64,000 nt of DNA, taken from assembly GCA_016868775.1 (NCBI GenBank), contig VGFT01000001.1:434001-498000 (forward strand), in the 5' to 3' direction. The DNA comes from Bacteroidota bacterium (GTDB lineage: Bacteria; Bacteroidota; Bacteroidia; Chitinophagales; Chitinophagaceae). Shown here in pieces: positions 1 to 8,562 of this stretch. The first letter of the stretch is position 1. Each line of letters starts with the position of its first letter. The notes beneath the pieces are model-generated. The model was not told where the DNA came from. It saw only the letters and a list, made by a program, of their open reading frames with translations, and did not search any database. A program made the translations under genes and the position numbers.

Positions 1-2
1 TG

Positions 3-446
3 TACAATCCGCACCTGCAAGAGATGTTCTTTGCCGAGAAGGGAATAGGTGCTTTTCTGAATGATAAGCCCATCCGAGTGAGCAATGAAAAAAAAGTAAT
101 CAAGTCGTGCTTGGTCACCGGGTTTCCATACATATACCTTGATCAGCCCAATGGCCCGCTCGAAGTTTTTGCTCGCTTTGTGAGAAAAGGAGTTCCGGTT
201 CGTCGGATCGGTTCGGCAGCAATCGATCTGTGTTGGGTGGCGGCGGGTCGATTCGATGGATTTTATGAGCACAAGCTCGAACCGTGGGATAGTGCCGCCG
301 GCTCGCTGATCGTTACCGAAGCGGGTGGAATGATCACCAATCACCAAGGAAACGAATTTAGCATCTATCAACATGCAGTTTTAGCCAGCAATGGTTGGAT
401 ACACGATGAATTGGTTGGCGTACTTAATAATACACACGAGCTATGA
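3..446 (+). CDS. Inositol monophosphatase family protein, 5' end outside the window
   Basis: C-terminal part of an inositol-1-monophosphatase-like (IMPase/SuhB/CysQ superfamily) sugar-phosphate or bisphosphate phosphatase. The frame is open from base 3 (YNPHLQEMFF upstream of the listed ATG), so the ATG at 24 is internal and the gene starts before the window. The family signature WDSAAGSLIVTEAGG, which carries the second metal-binding Asp, is present near the end, as is the GxGAFLN strand. The 3' end overlaps thiL by 4 nt (ATGA), which indicates translational coupling. The natural substrate cannot be told from this fragment. Confidence 0.9.
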   Translation, partial: YNPHLQEMFFAEKGIGAFLNDKPIRVSNEKKVIKSCLVTGFPYIYLDQPNGPLEVFARFVRKGVPVRRIGSAAIDLCWVAAGRFDGFYEHKLEPWDSAAGSLIVTEAGGMITNHQGNEFSIYQHAVLASNGWIHDELVGVLNNTHEL

Positions 447-1477
447 GTCAGGAACGCACCGCAATCGGTCAGCTAGGAGAATTTGGACTGATCGAACACC
501 TTACGAAAAATATTGAACTGAAAAACGCTTCCTCCATTGTGGGCGTAGGCGACGACGCCGCCGTAATCGATCATTTTGGAAAGCAAACCGTGATCTCTAC
601 CGATCTGCTGCTCGAGGGCGTTCACTTCGATCTTATGTACACGCCGCTCAAACACCTCGGGTACAAAAGCGTCGTAGTAAACCTTTCCGATATCTATGCG
701 ATGAATGCCACCCCCACGCAGATCCTGATGAGCATTGGAATAAGCAACCGGTTCAGCGTGGAAGCCGTTGCTGAATTTTATGAAGGCGTCTATGCCGCGT
801 GTGAAAAATATGGGGTTGATCTGGTTGGTGGCGACACCACCGCCTCTCAAAAAGGATTCATCATCTCCGTTACCGCCATTGGCGAAGTAGCACCCGACAA
901 GTTTGTAAAAAGAGATGGGGCGCAAAAAGGAGATCTGGTCTGTGTCAGCGGGGATCTGGGTGGGGCGTATGTGGGACTCCTGTTTCTCGAGCGCGAAAAA
1001 AAGATCTTTTTGGAGGCCCCCGGGGTTCAGCCCGATCTGGAAGGAGAATCTTACGTGGTGGGTCGGTTGCTAAAGCCGGAAGCCAGAAAAGATATCATTG
1101 AATTTTTGGATGATGCAGAGGTTCGCCCAACCGCCCTGATGGATATCAGCGATGGATTGAGCTCTGAGATCCTGCACCTCTGCAAACAAAGTAATCTGGG
1201 CTGTGTGCTCTATGAAGAAAAACTCCCCATCGCAGAGGCGATGCGCAACGCCGCTTTCAAATTTGAGATCGATCCGACCGCCTGCGCCCTTAGCGGCGGC
1301 GAGGATTATGAGTTGCTGTTCACCGTATCACAAGCCGATTACGAAAAGCTGACCCTGAACGAACAGATCAGTGTGGTTGGCTATCTTACCGAGCCCGAGC
1401 AGGGAACACATATCGTAACCAATGGCGGCAGTAAACATACAATTACGGCGCAGGGGTGGAATCATTATAAAAAGTAA
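443..1477 (+). CDS. thiL: Thiamine-monophosphate kinase
   Basis: Phosphorylates thiamine monophosphate to thiamine pyrophosphate, the last step of cofactor synthesis, in the cytoplasm. At 344 aa it is full length for the PurM/ThiL superfamily. Visible family motifs are GVGDDAAVI (N-terminal glycine/Asp metal site), STDLLLEGVHF, GGDTT, ISDGLSSE and SGGEDYELLF near the C-terminus, all in the expected order. The start overlaps the upstream phosphatase stop (ATGA), and the S41 peptidase gene begins directly after its stop codon, so the three genes probably form an operon. Confidence 0.96.
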   Translation: MSQERTAIGQLGEFGLIEHLTKNIELKNASSIVGVGDDAAVIDHFGKQTVISTDLLLEGVHFDLMYTPLKHLGYKSVVVNLSDIYAMNATPTQILMSIGISNRFSVEAVAEFYEGVYAACEKYGVDLVGGDTTASQKGFIISVTAIGEVAPDKFVKRDGAQKGDLVCVSGDLGGAYVGLLFLEREKKIFLEAPGVQPDLEGESYVVGRLLKPEARKDIIEFLDDAEVRPTALMDISDGLSSEILHLCKQSNLGCVLYEEKLPIAEAMRNAAFKFEIDPTACALSGGEDYELLFTVSQADYEKLTLNEQISVVGYLTEPEQGTHIVTNGGSKHTITAQGWNHYKK

Positions 1478-2962
1478 ATGAACCGCCCTCTTTTCTTTCT
1501 TATTTGTTTGGTTGTGTTATCGGGCTGCCGAACGGGCCGTATCAATTTTAGTCCGGATAAAACCTATGATCCGGATGTCTTAAAAAAAGATCTGAATATT
1601 TTAACGGGTGCGTTGGAGGCACATCACCCCGGTCTGTATTGGTATCAATCAAAAGAAGATTGGAAAAAACAGGTAAACCTGGCTATCACAGCGCTGAATC
1701 AGCCCCTTTCGGAACCGGAGTTTCGTAAAATACTTCGTCCGCTTGTCGCTTCCATCCGCTGTGGACACACCAGCATCCGCGCATCAAAACAATGGCAGCG
1801 GTATAGCGACACCTTGCCGATAAAAAAACTTTTTCCCATAAGCGTTAAGTGCTGGGCGGATACAATGTTGGTGTTGGGAAGTCTGGAGCCGAAGGATTCC
1901 ATATTGATTCGCGGGGCTCAAATTTTGTCGATAAACGGAGATCCTCCTCGGACGCTTTACGAAAAATTGTTTCCTTATGTATTCGGGGACGGATTCAACG
2001 AAACCCACAAGTATCAATTGTTGAGCGGGTGGGGCAGTTTTGGGAATTATTACCGTCAATTTGTAGATACAACCAGTACTCTTCGGATGGAGGTGCTGGA
2101 CTCACTGGGTAACCGGCATTCGATCACCCGAACATTATATACGCCGGTGAAGGACACCACGAAGCGCGCACCCGCACCGTTGCTGACCAAAAAACAAAAA
2201 CGGGCACGGCGGCTGGAAGGAGTAAGGAGTTTGCTGATCGATCGCTCCGATAAGCAAGCCTTGCTGCGCATCAACAGTTTTGGTCAGGGCAGTAAATTAC
2301 GAAAATTTTTCCGGCAGGGATTTAATTTACTAAAAAAGACTGGGGTAAGCGATCTGATCATAGACGTTCGAAACAATGGGGGTGGGCGCGTGGGGAATTC
2401 AACTGCACTGACACGCTATTTGGTAAATCGTCCATTCAAAATTGCAGACAGTCTTTATGCGGTGCGACGAGCATCCTGCTATGGTAGGTATATTCAAAAT
2501 AATCTTGGGATACAGCTTTCTCTTCCTTTTCTGACACGGAAAAACAAAAACTTTTATCACTTCGGTTATTTTGAGCGACATGCTTTGACGCCCAAAAGAA
2601 AAAAACATTTCTCCGGAAGCGTATATGTGTTAACCGGAGGGAACAGCTTTTCGGCAACCACGCTGTTCGTCAATAGTATTAAAGAACAAGAAAATGTTAC
2701 GGTAATCGGAGAAGAGACCGGTGGGGGCGCCTATGGCAACTCGGCTTGGATGATTCCCGACCTTACCTTGCCGCATACGGGTGTCCGAATGCGCCTGCCC
2801 TTGTTTCGGATGGTCATGAATAAGAATTTACCCAACAACGGAAGGGGTATTGAGCCGGAAGTAGAAATAGGACCAACCGTTGAATCGGTTCGGCGTAATT
2901 ACGACAACAAGATGCTAAAAGCATCTCACCTTATTCTGAAAAATCGTCGGAAAGGATCATAA
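1478..2962 (+). CDS. S41 family peptidase, lipoprotein
   Basis: Predicted exported serine protease of the C-terminal processing peptidase/tricorn-core (S41) family. The N-terminus is a lipoprotein signal with lipobox LSGC at about residue 17, so it should be anchored in the envelope. A lid and scaffold region precedes the peptidase fold. DVRNNGGG at about residue 297 and the serine-containing stretch GGNSFSATTLF at about residue 387 match the S41 core. No clear PDZ was picked out. The start codon abuts the thiL stop with no spacer. Its 3' end overlaps the convergent nitrilase gene by 32 nt. Confidence 0.88.
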   Translation: MNRPLFFLICLVVLSGCRTGRINFSPDKTYDPDVLKKDLNILTGALEAHHPGLYWYQSKEDWKKQVNLAITALNQPLSEPEFRKILRPLVASIRCGHTSIRASKQWQRYSDTLPIKKLFPISVKCWADTMLVLGSLEPKDSILIRGAQILSINGDPPRTLYEKLFPYVFGDGFNETHKYQLLSGWGSFGNYYRQFVDTTSTLRMEVLDSLGNRHSITRTLYTPVKDTTKRAPAPLLTKKQKRARRLEGVRSLLIDRSDKQALLRINSFGQGSKLRKFFRQGFNLLKKTGVSDLIIDVRNNGGGRVGNSTALTRYLVNRPFKIADSLYAVRRASCYGRYIQNNLGIQLSLPFLTRKNKNFYHFGYFERHALTPKRKKHFSGSVYVLTGGNSFSATTLFVNSIKEQENVTVIGEETGGGAYGNSAWMIPDLTLPHTGVRMRLPLFRMVMNKNLPNNGRGIEPEVEIGPTVESVRRNYDNKMLKASHLILKNRRKGS

Positions 2963-3752
2963 ACCCGTCAGCGTCGCGCAAAAACGGAAATCGGTCGCGG
3001 GTGTCTTTTACTAGTTGGGGGTTGAGCGTGGTGGAGTAGCGTTCAGCCCGGCTTTCGCAAGAGTGAAGAATGTTTCCGCCCGGGTCGATCACTTGGCTAT
3101 CGCCTGCGTGTTCGTTGCCGTTCCCGTCGGCTCCGATCCGGTTTACTCCGATCACATACGATTGATTCTCGATGGCCCGAGCCCGCAATAGTGTTTTCCA
3201 GGCCTCCGCGCGTCGGGCGGGCCAATTGGCCACATAGATAAGGATGTCGTATTCGGGTTGAAAATTTCCTTCCTCGTCGTAGGCGGATCGTTGACGCGAC
3301 CAGACCGGGAAACGCAGATCGTAACAGACTTGAAGGTTGATGCGCCAGCCGTTGACGGAAGTGATGAGTCTTTTTTGTCCCGGCGTATAATGCTGGTCTT
3401 CTCCGGCATATGCAAACAGATGACGCTTGTCGTATTGCCCGACCTGCCCGTTCGGCAGCACCCACAGGAGTCGGTTGAAATATTTTTCACCCTCCTTGAT
3501 CATCACTGATCCCACCAGAATGGTTTTTTTTTCGGCTGCCTTTTTTTTCATCCACTGAACGGTTTCGCCATCCATGGTTTCCGCATGGGCTTTCGGATTC
3601 ATGGAAAATCCAGTAGTGAACATTTCGGGAAGAATCGTAAGGTGTGTGTGAGGTGGAAGAGTTTTCAGCTGCTCTTCAATTTGAAGGATGTTTTGTTGGG
3701 GATCTTCCCAAAACAAATGGGTTTGGAGCAGGCTGATGGATAGCGGTTGCAT
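2931..3752 (-). CDS. Nitrilase-family amidohydrolase (omega-amidase YafV-like)
   Basis: Carbon-nitrogen hydrolase of about 273 aa, closest by appearance to YafV/Nit2 omega-amidases, which hydrolyse 2-oxoglutaramate or 2-oxosuccinamate as metabolite repair. The catalytic triad context is visible: Glu in LPEMFTTGF, Lys in YDKRHLFAYAGE and Cys in LQVCYDLRFPVW. The ORF extends 14 codons further upstream, but the internal ATG (MQPLSISLLQT) at 3752 fits the family N-terminus, so I use that start. It is convergent with the S41 peptidase and overlaps it by 32 nt. Confidence 0.9.
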   Translation of the reverse strand: MQPLSISLLQTHLFWEDPQQNILQIEEQLKTLPPHTHLTILPEMFTTGFSMNPKAHAETMDGETVQWMKKKAAEKKTILVGSVMIKEGEKYFNRLLWVLPNGQVGQYDKRHLFAYAGEDQHYTPGQKRLITSVNGWRINLQVCYDLRFPVWSRQRSAYDEEGNFQPEYDILIYVANWPARRAEAWKTLLRARAIENQSYVIGVNRIGADGNGNEHAGDSQVIDPGGNILHSCESRAERYSTTLNPQLVKDTRDRFPFLRDADGFMILSDDFSE

Positions 3753-3817
3753 GTGCCCGGTAAAATTAGGTAATGCCGGAAACAAAAACAGCAACCCGAA
3801 AGTTGCTGTTGATTAGT

Positions 3818-4440
3818 TTATTTTTTGAGTTTTAGTCGAAGCATCAACTCGTGTGCGTTTCCGCCGGCATCAAACAAACTTAGAGGTGTTCGGTAAATAT
3901 CAAAGGAATAGCCGAGGTTCAGGCGCTGTTGAATATTCACCCCACTGGAGATAATAAAACTTTGTTTTGCGCGAAAGGAAACACCCCACCAAAATACCTT
4001 TTGGTGTTCCACCTTTACACCTCCCTGTATCTAGTAAGGAGCGTTAGGGAGGTAGATGAACAAAAAGTTGGGGGTGATCTCAATATTTTTATTGGTCGTC
4101 CAGCTATACGATCCGTGCAAATAATAGTGACGATACAGCCGCGCCTCCTCGGACAATGTTGTGGTTCCGTTGTAAAATTCGAGCTTAGATTGTACCAGTT
4201 GTGATACGGATGCGCCCAGGCGCAATTTGTTCTTTTGATACGCCAAGCCGAAGCCTGCATCAAATTTGAATCGGTTGTCGGCAGTGCCCAAGGCTGGGTC
4301 TGCCCCCAGCGTTGCACTCAGCTTGGCTCGGTCGATTGCAAATTGTAATCCCCTCGCTTCAATACCGACTGACCATACAGAACCGTCTTTCATTTTGAGG
4401 TGCTTGGCATAAGAGGCGGAGAGACCTGTGCGCGACGTGC
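3818..4440 (-). pseudogene. PorP/SprF-family outer membrane protein remnant
   Basis: C-terminal two thirds of a PorP/SprF-like outer membrane protein, a family linked to type IX secretion and gliding and often found beside PorE-type proteins. Beta-barrel-like stretches include GLSASYAKHLK, LRLGASVSQLV and IQQRLNLGYSFDIY. The reading frame is cut by an in-frame TAG at 4031-4033, right after LPNAPY. Translation resumes in the same frame (QGGVKVEHQ), so this is a nonsense mutation and not a frameshift. The N-terminal part with its signal peptide is missing: homology stops near 4440, where the sensor kinase remnant begins on the other strand. Confidence 0.75.
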
Positions 4441-5724
4441 TTGCAGACGGAACGCTTTCGTTTCCTTCGATGGATGGGCTGCTATGGGTCAGCCCCAAAA
4501 CCGCTAAACCGCTTCTGCCCGATGGACCAATTTACATAGATGAAATACGAATCGATGATGAACGGATCAGCGAAGCGTCATTCGAAAAAAATATCGTTCC
4601 GCGCTCGCATCGCTCGCTTTTTCTGCGCATTGGATTTTCGGCCTGGTGCAATCCTGAAAACATTTATTTAGATTATCAGTTAAACGATTCCACAAAATGG
4701 ATCCCCTTGTCGGTTGCGGAAGGGCCCAATATTCGGCTAAACAATTTACCCCCCGGCGAATACACACTACGCATCCGAAAAAGCAATGGGTTTGGAGAAA
4801 ATAATTTTTCGATCAAAACAATTCGCTTTGTGGTCGGTCGGGCCTGGTATGATCCGCCCCTTTTCTATTTGCTCTGCACCATCGGCCTGATTGTGGTGAT
4901 CAATCAGTTCAGCCGATACCAAAACCGGCGATTGCTCAAGCGGCAAAAAGAATTAGAGGTGCTGGTCGGCGAAAAAACAAGCGACCTGAAAGAACAAAAC
5001 ACGTTGCTGGAAAAAAACAATCGAATTAAAAGTAGGCTTATCTCCATCATAAGTCACGACATCATTACCCCCCTGAAATTCCTGACGGTTGCAGGTCGGG
5101 GATTAAAAGAGAATAAAAAACAACTCTCTGAAGAGGAACAACAGGAAACAATTTATGACATCACCGATACCGCACAGGAATTACAACTGCTATCAACCAA
5201 CATTCTGAATTGGATCAAATACCAAAATGAAAACAGCCTACTGCTTCCCGAAGCGGTATCACCCCACCAGCTTACCGAGCAGGTGTTTGGTCTACTACGA
5301 ACACTAGCCAAAGAAAAAAATTTGGGACTGGTCAATGAGATCGACCCGGGCTAAACTGGTTCAATTTTCGGAGCCCCTGAGGATCTTGATCTACAACCTG
5401 GTAAGTAACGCAATCCGCTATTCGGACAAGGGGACAATTCGGGTGGGCGCCGAGGTAACACCTCAAAACGATTCAAGACTTTGGGTGTTGGATGTGGGAA
5501 TTGGTATGAGCCAAGAAACGATAGATCATCTGCTGAAAAAAGATGCGGTTGTACATTTTAAGTCAAACGAAAGCCGAAGTGGTCACGGCCTGGGCTTTTT
5601 GATCATCAAAGATCTGGTTCGCTGGATAGGCGGTCGCATCAAAATCCAGTCCGAACCCGAAAAGGGGGCTCGGGTTTCTGTCCTCATTCGCCCTCGCTCA
5701 AAGCCGAATGCAATGCCGTCTTGA
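4428..5724 (+). pseudogene. Two-component-propeller sensor histidine kinase remnant, truncated and frameshifted
   Basis: The visible part runs from the last propeller blade (ADGTLSFPSMDGL), through a Y_Y_Y-type domain (PPGEYTLRIRKSNGFG) and one membrane helix (residues about 145-165), to a coiled coil, the H-box (SIISHDIITPLKFL) and an ATPase domain. The several-hundred-residue sensor propeller expected upstream is absent. The frame breaks near 5354: the first ORF stops after NEIDPG, and the N-box (NLVSNAIRYSDKG) and G-box (GHGLGFLIIKDL) continue one base out of phase in ORF 5335-5724. The shift needs one extra or two missing bases around GGCTAAACTGG. It overlaps the recX 3' end. Confidence 0.8.
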
Positions 5725-6172
5725 TTAATTCTGGCTCAAAGCCCCTTCCCATTAAATAAACCTGCGTTTTTTGGCGGCGCATAGCATCGGGGCCCGTTAA
5801 GGCCTTATACTTTCCGGCGGCTAGTCGGACCAGAACTTTTTCATATTCTTCCTCGTCGATCTCCTCCAGTCCCTTTCGAATGCAATAGTCGCTGACTCGT
5901 TTTTGCTTAAGCTCATAACGGATGCGGTTGCGCCCCCATTTATTCACCCGAAATTTTCCGCCTGAAAAAAGCCGCGCAAATCGCTCTTCATTCAGATAAT
6001 CCTCCTCAATAAGCTTGGAAAGGATTTCCTCCTGATCCGCGCCCCAGATTCCGATCGATCTCAATTTCTCGCGAACCTCTTTATGACACCTTTCCCGAAA
6101 ACCACAAAAATGCTTTAGTTGCTGAAGGGCTTGTTCCGGGGTGGCTTTTTTGGTGGGGCGAATGGGCGACAT
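5684..6172 (-). CDS. recX: RecX family regulatory protein
   Basis: Small helical repeat protein (162 aa) of the RecX family, which binds RecA filaments and modulates recombinase activity. The tandem three-helix modules are visible: ALQQLKHFCGFRERCHKEVREKL, then LIEEDYLNEERFARLFSGGKFR with the typical YLNEERFA signature, then KRVSDYCIRKGLEEI. The start at 6172 gives the usual N-terminus (MSPIRPTKKAT). No recA is present in the window. The 3' end overlaps the sensor kinase remnant by 41 nt on the opposite strand. Confidence 0.9.
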   Translation of the reverse strand: MSPIRPTKKATPEQALQQLKHFCGFRERCHKEVREKLRSIGIWGADQEEILSKLIEEDYLNEERFARLFSGGKFRVNKWGRNRIRYELKQKRVSDYCIRKGLEEIDEEEYEKVLVRLAAGKYKALTGPDAMRRQKTQVYLMGRGFEPELIKTALHSALSEGE

Positions 6173-6283
6173 GGGGTGTTATTCACGGCCAGGGTTGGGT
6201 AATCCACTAGTAATCCCCCACCCCCTGGGAACGGGCCAAAAATATGTAGTTTCGTGGCCTAGGTTAATCCCCAAATCGTCCAC

Positions 6284-7399
6284 ATGAAATTCCTTGTAAA
6301 CTCTGCGACCCTACTCCGACAACTTCAACACATTTCCGGCGTCATCAATGCCAACACCGTCCTTCCCATTTTGGAGGATTTCCTGTTTGAAATAAACAAG
6401 AATCAGCTCACCGTGGTGGCAACCGACCTCGAAACCGTGATGCGGGTGCAGGTGAACATCGAGGCGAAAGAGACTGGACGGGTCTGTATTCCGGCCAAGA
6501 TTTTGATCGACTCCCTAAAAAATCTTTCAGACCAACCCCTCACCTTCAACATCGATAAAAACTTCGGGATCGAGATCACGAGCGACAATGGAAAATATAA
6601 GGTCATGGGTGAAAACCCCGACAATTTCCCCAAGGAACCCGTGGCCGACGATACCACCAGCTTTACCACTACGGCCAACGCGCTGGTTACCGCGATCAAC
6701 AAAACCCTGTTCGCCACGAGCACCGATGACTTGCGTCCGGCGATGACCGGCGTATTTTTTGAATTGGATAAAAAAGGCATGCAGTGTGTCGCTACCGACG
6801 CACACCGGCTGGTTCGTTACAAGCGCACCGATGTGAAGTGTTCTAAAAGCGATTCGTTTATCGTTCCTCGAAAGCCGCTCAGCCTGCTGAAGGCCGCCAT
6901 CCCGGACTCGAACGACGAAATCACCATCAGCTACAACAGCAACCACCTTTTTGTAAAGCAAGGCGGTACCCAAATGAGTTGTCGGCTCATCGATGCCCGC
7001 TTCCCCGATTATAAAGTGGTGATCCCTGCCGAAAATCCGTATACCCTTACGGTCGACCGGAATGAATTTCAGTCCGCCCTGCGCCGCGTTAATGTCTTCA
7101 GTAATAAGAGCACCAACCAGGTGGCACTCAATATTTCGGGCAGCGAACTCCAGTTGGCCTCCCAGGATGTTGATTTTAGTCAGGAGGGAAACGAACGAAT
7201 GAAATGTCAATACACCGGAGAAGACATGATGATCGCCTTCAACGCGAAATTCCTGATTGAAATGCTCGGAGCGCTCGAATGTGATACCGTGGTGGTCTCC
7301 CTCTCTACCCCCACGAAAGCGGGTATCATTCGTCCCAGCAGCCAAGAAGACAGTGAAGAGGTGCTGATGCTGGTAATGCCACTCATGTTAAATCAATAA
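6284..7399 (+). CDS. dnaN: DNA polymerase III beta subunit (sliding clamp)
   Basis: Ring-shaped processivity clamp of the replicative polymerase. The length of 371 aa is normal. The start MKFLVNSATLLRQLQHISGVI and C-terminal EVLMLVMPLMLN match the family (the C-terminus forms part of the peptide-binding cleft), with three clamp domains of about 120 aa each. It is monocistronic here: a strong terminator follows at 7417. dnaA and recF, common partners elsewhere, are not in the window. With mnmG and the parS sites 15 kb away it supports an origin-proximal setting. Confidence 0.97.
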   Translation: MKFLVNSATLLRQLQHISGVINANTVLPILEDFLFEINKNQLTVVATDLETVMRVQVNIEAKETGRVCIPAKILIDSLKNLSDQPLTFNIDKNFGIEITSDNGKYKVMGENPDNFPKEPVADDTTSFTTTANALVTAINKTLFATSTDDLRPAMTGVFFELDKKGMQCVATDAHRLVRYKRTDVKCSKSDSFIVPRKPLSLLKAAIPDSNDEITISYNSNHLFVKQGGTQMSCRLIDARFPDYKVVIPAENPYTLTVDRNEFQSALRRVNVFSNKSTNQVALNISGSELQLASQDVDFSQEGNERMKCQYTGEDMMIAFNAKFLIEMLGALECDTVVVSLSTPTKAGIIRPSSQEDSEEVLMLVMPLMLNQ

Positions 7400-7416
7400 G
7401 AAATTCATTAAGCAGA

Positions 7417-7450
7417 AATCCCCTCCGACTCGAGGGGATTTTTTATTTTT
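7417..7450 (+). terminator. Rho-independent terminator after dnaN
   Basis: A 9-bp perfect stem (AATCCCCTC / GAGGGGATT) with a 6-nt loop is followed at once by a T-rich tract (TTTTTATTTTT). It lies 17 nt after the dnaN stop codon. The T-tract runs into the DUF2007 start region. Confidence 0.88.
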
Positions 7451-7455
7451 AGTAA

Positions 7456-7686
7456 ATGGCCTTTGTTTGCATCCGCCGATATAATACCTATGTGCCCGCG
7501 CACATCTCCTTGGCGAAATTGCGCGAAGCCGGACTCGAAGCCCATCTTCAGGATGAACACACCGTTACCGTCGACCCGCTGTTGAACCTGGCAGTCGGGG
7601 GGATCAAGCTGTTTGTTCCCAACGAACAAGTCGAGGCGGCAGAAAAGATATTGAACGAACTCCCCAAAACCGATAATATCTGCTAA
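7456..7686 (+). CDS. DUF2007 domain protein
   Basis: Small cytoplasmic protein (76 aa) of the DUF2007 'putative signal transducing protein' group. The pattern is typical: an N-terminal strand-loop (YVPAHISLAKLREAGLEAHL), a middle GGIKLFVP segment and a C-terminal helix (VEAAEKILNEL). Molecular function is unknown. The ATG sits 4 nt after TATTTTTA, one base from a TAnnTTTG element, although this overlaps the preceding terminator T-tract. The sterol-desaturase gene follows after 2 nt, so the two are probably cotranscribed. Confidence 0.85.
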   Translation: MAFVCIRRYNTYVPAHISLAKLREAGLEAHLQDEHTVTVDPLLNLAVGGIKLFVPNEQVEAAEKILNELPKTDNIC

Positions 7687-7688
7687 AC

Positions 7689-8507
7689 ATGAAATGGATC
7701 GAATACTTTCAAACACTCGAACAACGGCCTTTGGAGCGGTTGGGGTTATTGGTGGGCGGACTTCTTTTTTTCTGGATCCTCGAAGGAGCGATCCCGTTGA
7801 CTAAGCTTTCCTACAAACGCAACAAATTGAATCACGCCGGGGTCAATTTCACCTTTACGGTGTTACACCTCATCTTGCACGCCGGTTTGGCTGTGTTAAT
7901 CGTTCAGCTATCCGATTGGTGCCGCAGTTCTGGTGTTGGGTTGGTGTACTGGACGGGCGCAGGTGTCGGACTTACCGTCCTGATCGGAATTGCCGCACTT
8001 GATTTCAGCAGCTGGCTGGTGCACTGGGTGATGCACAATCAACCCTTTCTCTGGCGTTTTCATGTGATTCACCACAGCGATCGAAAGGTAGATGTAACAA
8101 CCGGGCTGCGACACCATCCGGGTGACAGTCTCCTGCGCGGAATATTTTTTTTGCTCCTGATCGTGGTTTCCGGCGCCCCGATGTATTCAGTAATGATCTA
8201 TCAAACGCTCGTGGTCGTATCAACCGCCTTTACACACGCCAACATCTCGTTGCCTTCACAAATCGATCGAACTTTGTCGTGGATTCTGGTATCGCCAAAC
8301 ATGCATAAGGTGCACCACCATTGGAAACAGCCGTATTCCGACACGAACTATGGTGCGGTATTCTCGGTGTGGGATCGGCTCTTTGGCACCTGGTCGCACT
8401 TGCCCGCCGAACAGATCCAATACGGACTGGATCGATACTACCCGGCTGAAAAAGATGAATCGATAGCCGATCTGATGGCTTATCCCTTCCAAAAAAGAGG
8501 CGATTGA
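7689..8507 (+). CDS. Sterol desaturase / fatty acid hydroxylase family protein
   Basis: Integral membrane di-iron oxygenase of the fatty acid hydroxylase superfamily (272 aa). All histidine clusters expected to bind the two irons are present: HWVMH at about residue 115, HVIHHSD at about 128 and MHKVHHHW near 203, with a further HHP between. Several hydrophobic segments (residues about 15-35, 50-70, 90-110, 150-175) fit a membrane enzyme. The substrate is not determinable; in Bacteroidota relatives it is often a lipid or carotenoid. It lies 2 nt downstream of the DUF2007 gene. Confidence 0.9.
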   Translation: MKWIEYFQTLEQRPLERLGLLVGGLLFFWILEGAIPLTKLSYKRNKLNHAGVNFTFTVLHLILHAGLAVLIVQLSDWCRSSGVGLVYWTGAGVGLTVLIGIAALDFSSWLVHWVMHNQPFLWRFHVIHHSDRKVDVTTGLRHHPGDSLLRGIFFLLLIVVSGAPMYSVMIYQTLVVVSTAFTHANISLPSQIDRTLSWILVSPNMHKVHHHWKQPYSDTNYGAVFSVWDRLFGTWSHLPAEQIQYGLDRYYPAEKDESIADLMAYPFQKRGD

Positions 8508-8550
8508 CCAGATTCGTTGTTTTTTCTCCGGATCGTTGCCCGGTTACCAA

Positions 8551-8558
8551 TAGTTTTG
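8551..8558 (+). promoter_or_regulatory. TAnnTTTG -7 promoter element of kdsB
   Basis: TAGTTTTG is a perfect match to the Bacteroidota -7 consensus. It ends 4 nt before the kdsB ATG, so the transcript probably starts at or beside the start codon. No clear TTTG -33 box at optimal spacing. Confidence 0.6.
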
Positions 8559-8562
8559 CAAC

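Noticed and set aside
6527-7345. 272-aa ORF opposite dnaN
   Set aside because: Antisense shadow of dnaN; no domain or start context.
7408-7716. 102-aa minus-strand ORF over the DUF2007 gene
   Set aside because: Antisense to DUF2007, which has a recognisable family pattern, and it runs through the dnaN terminator.
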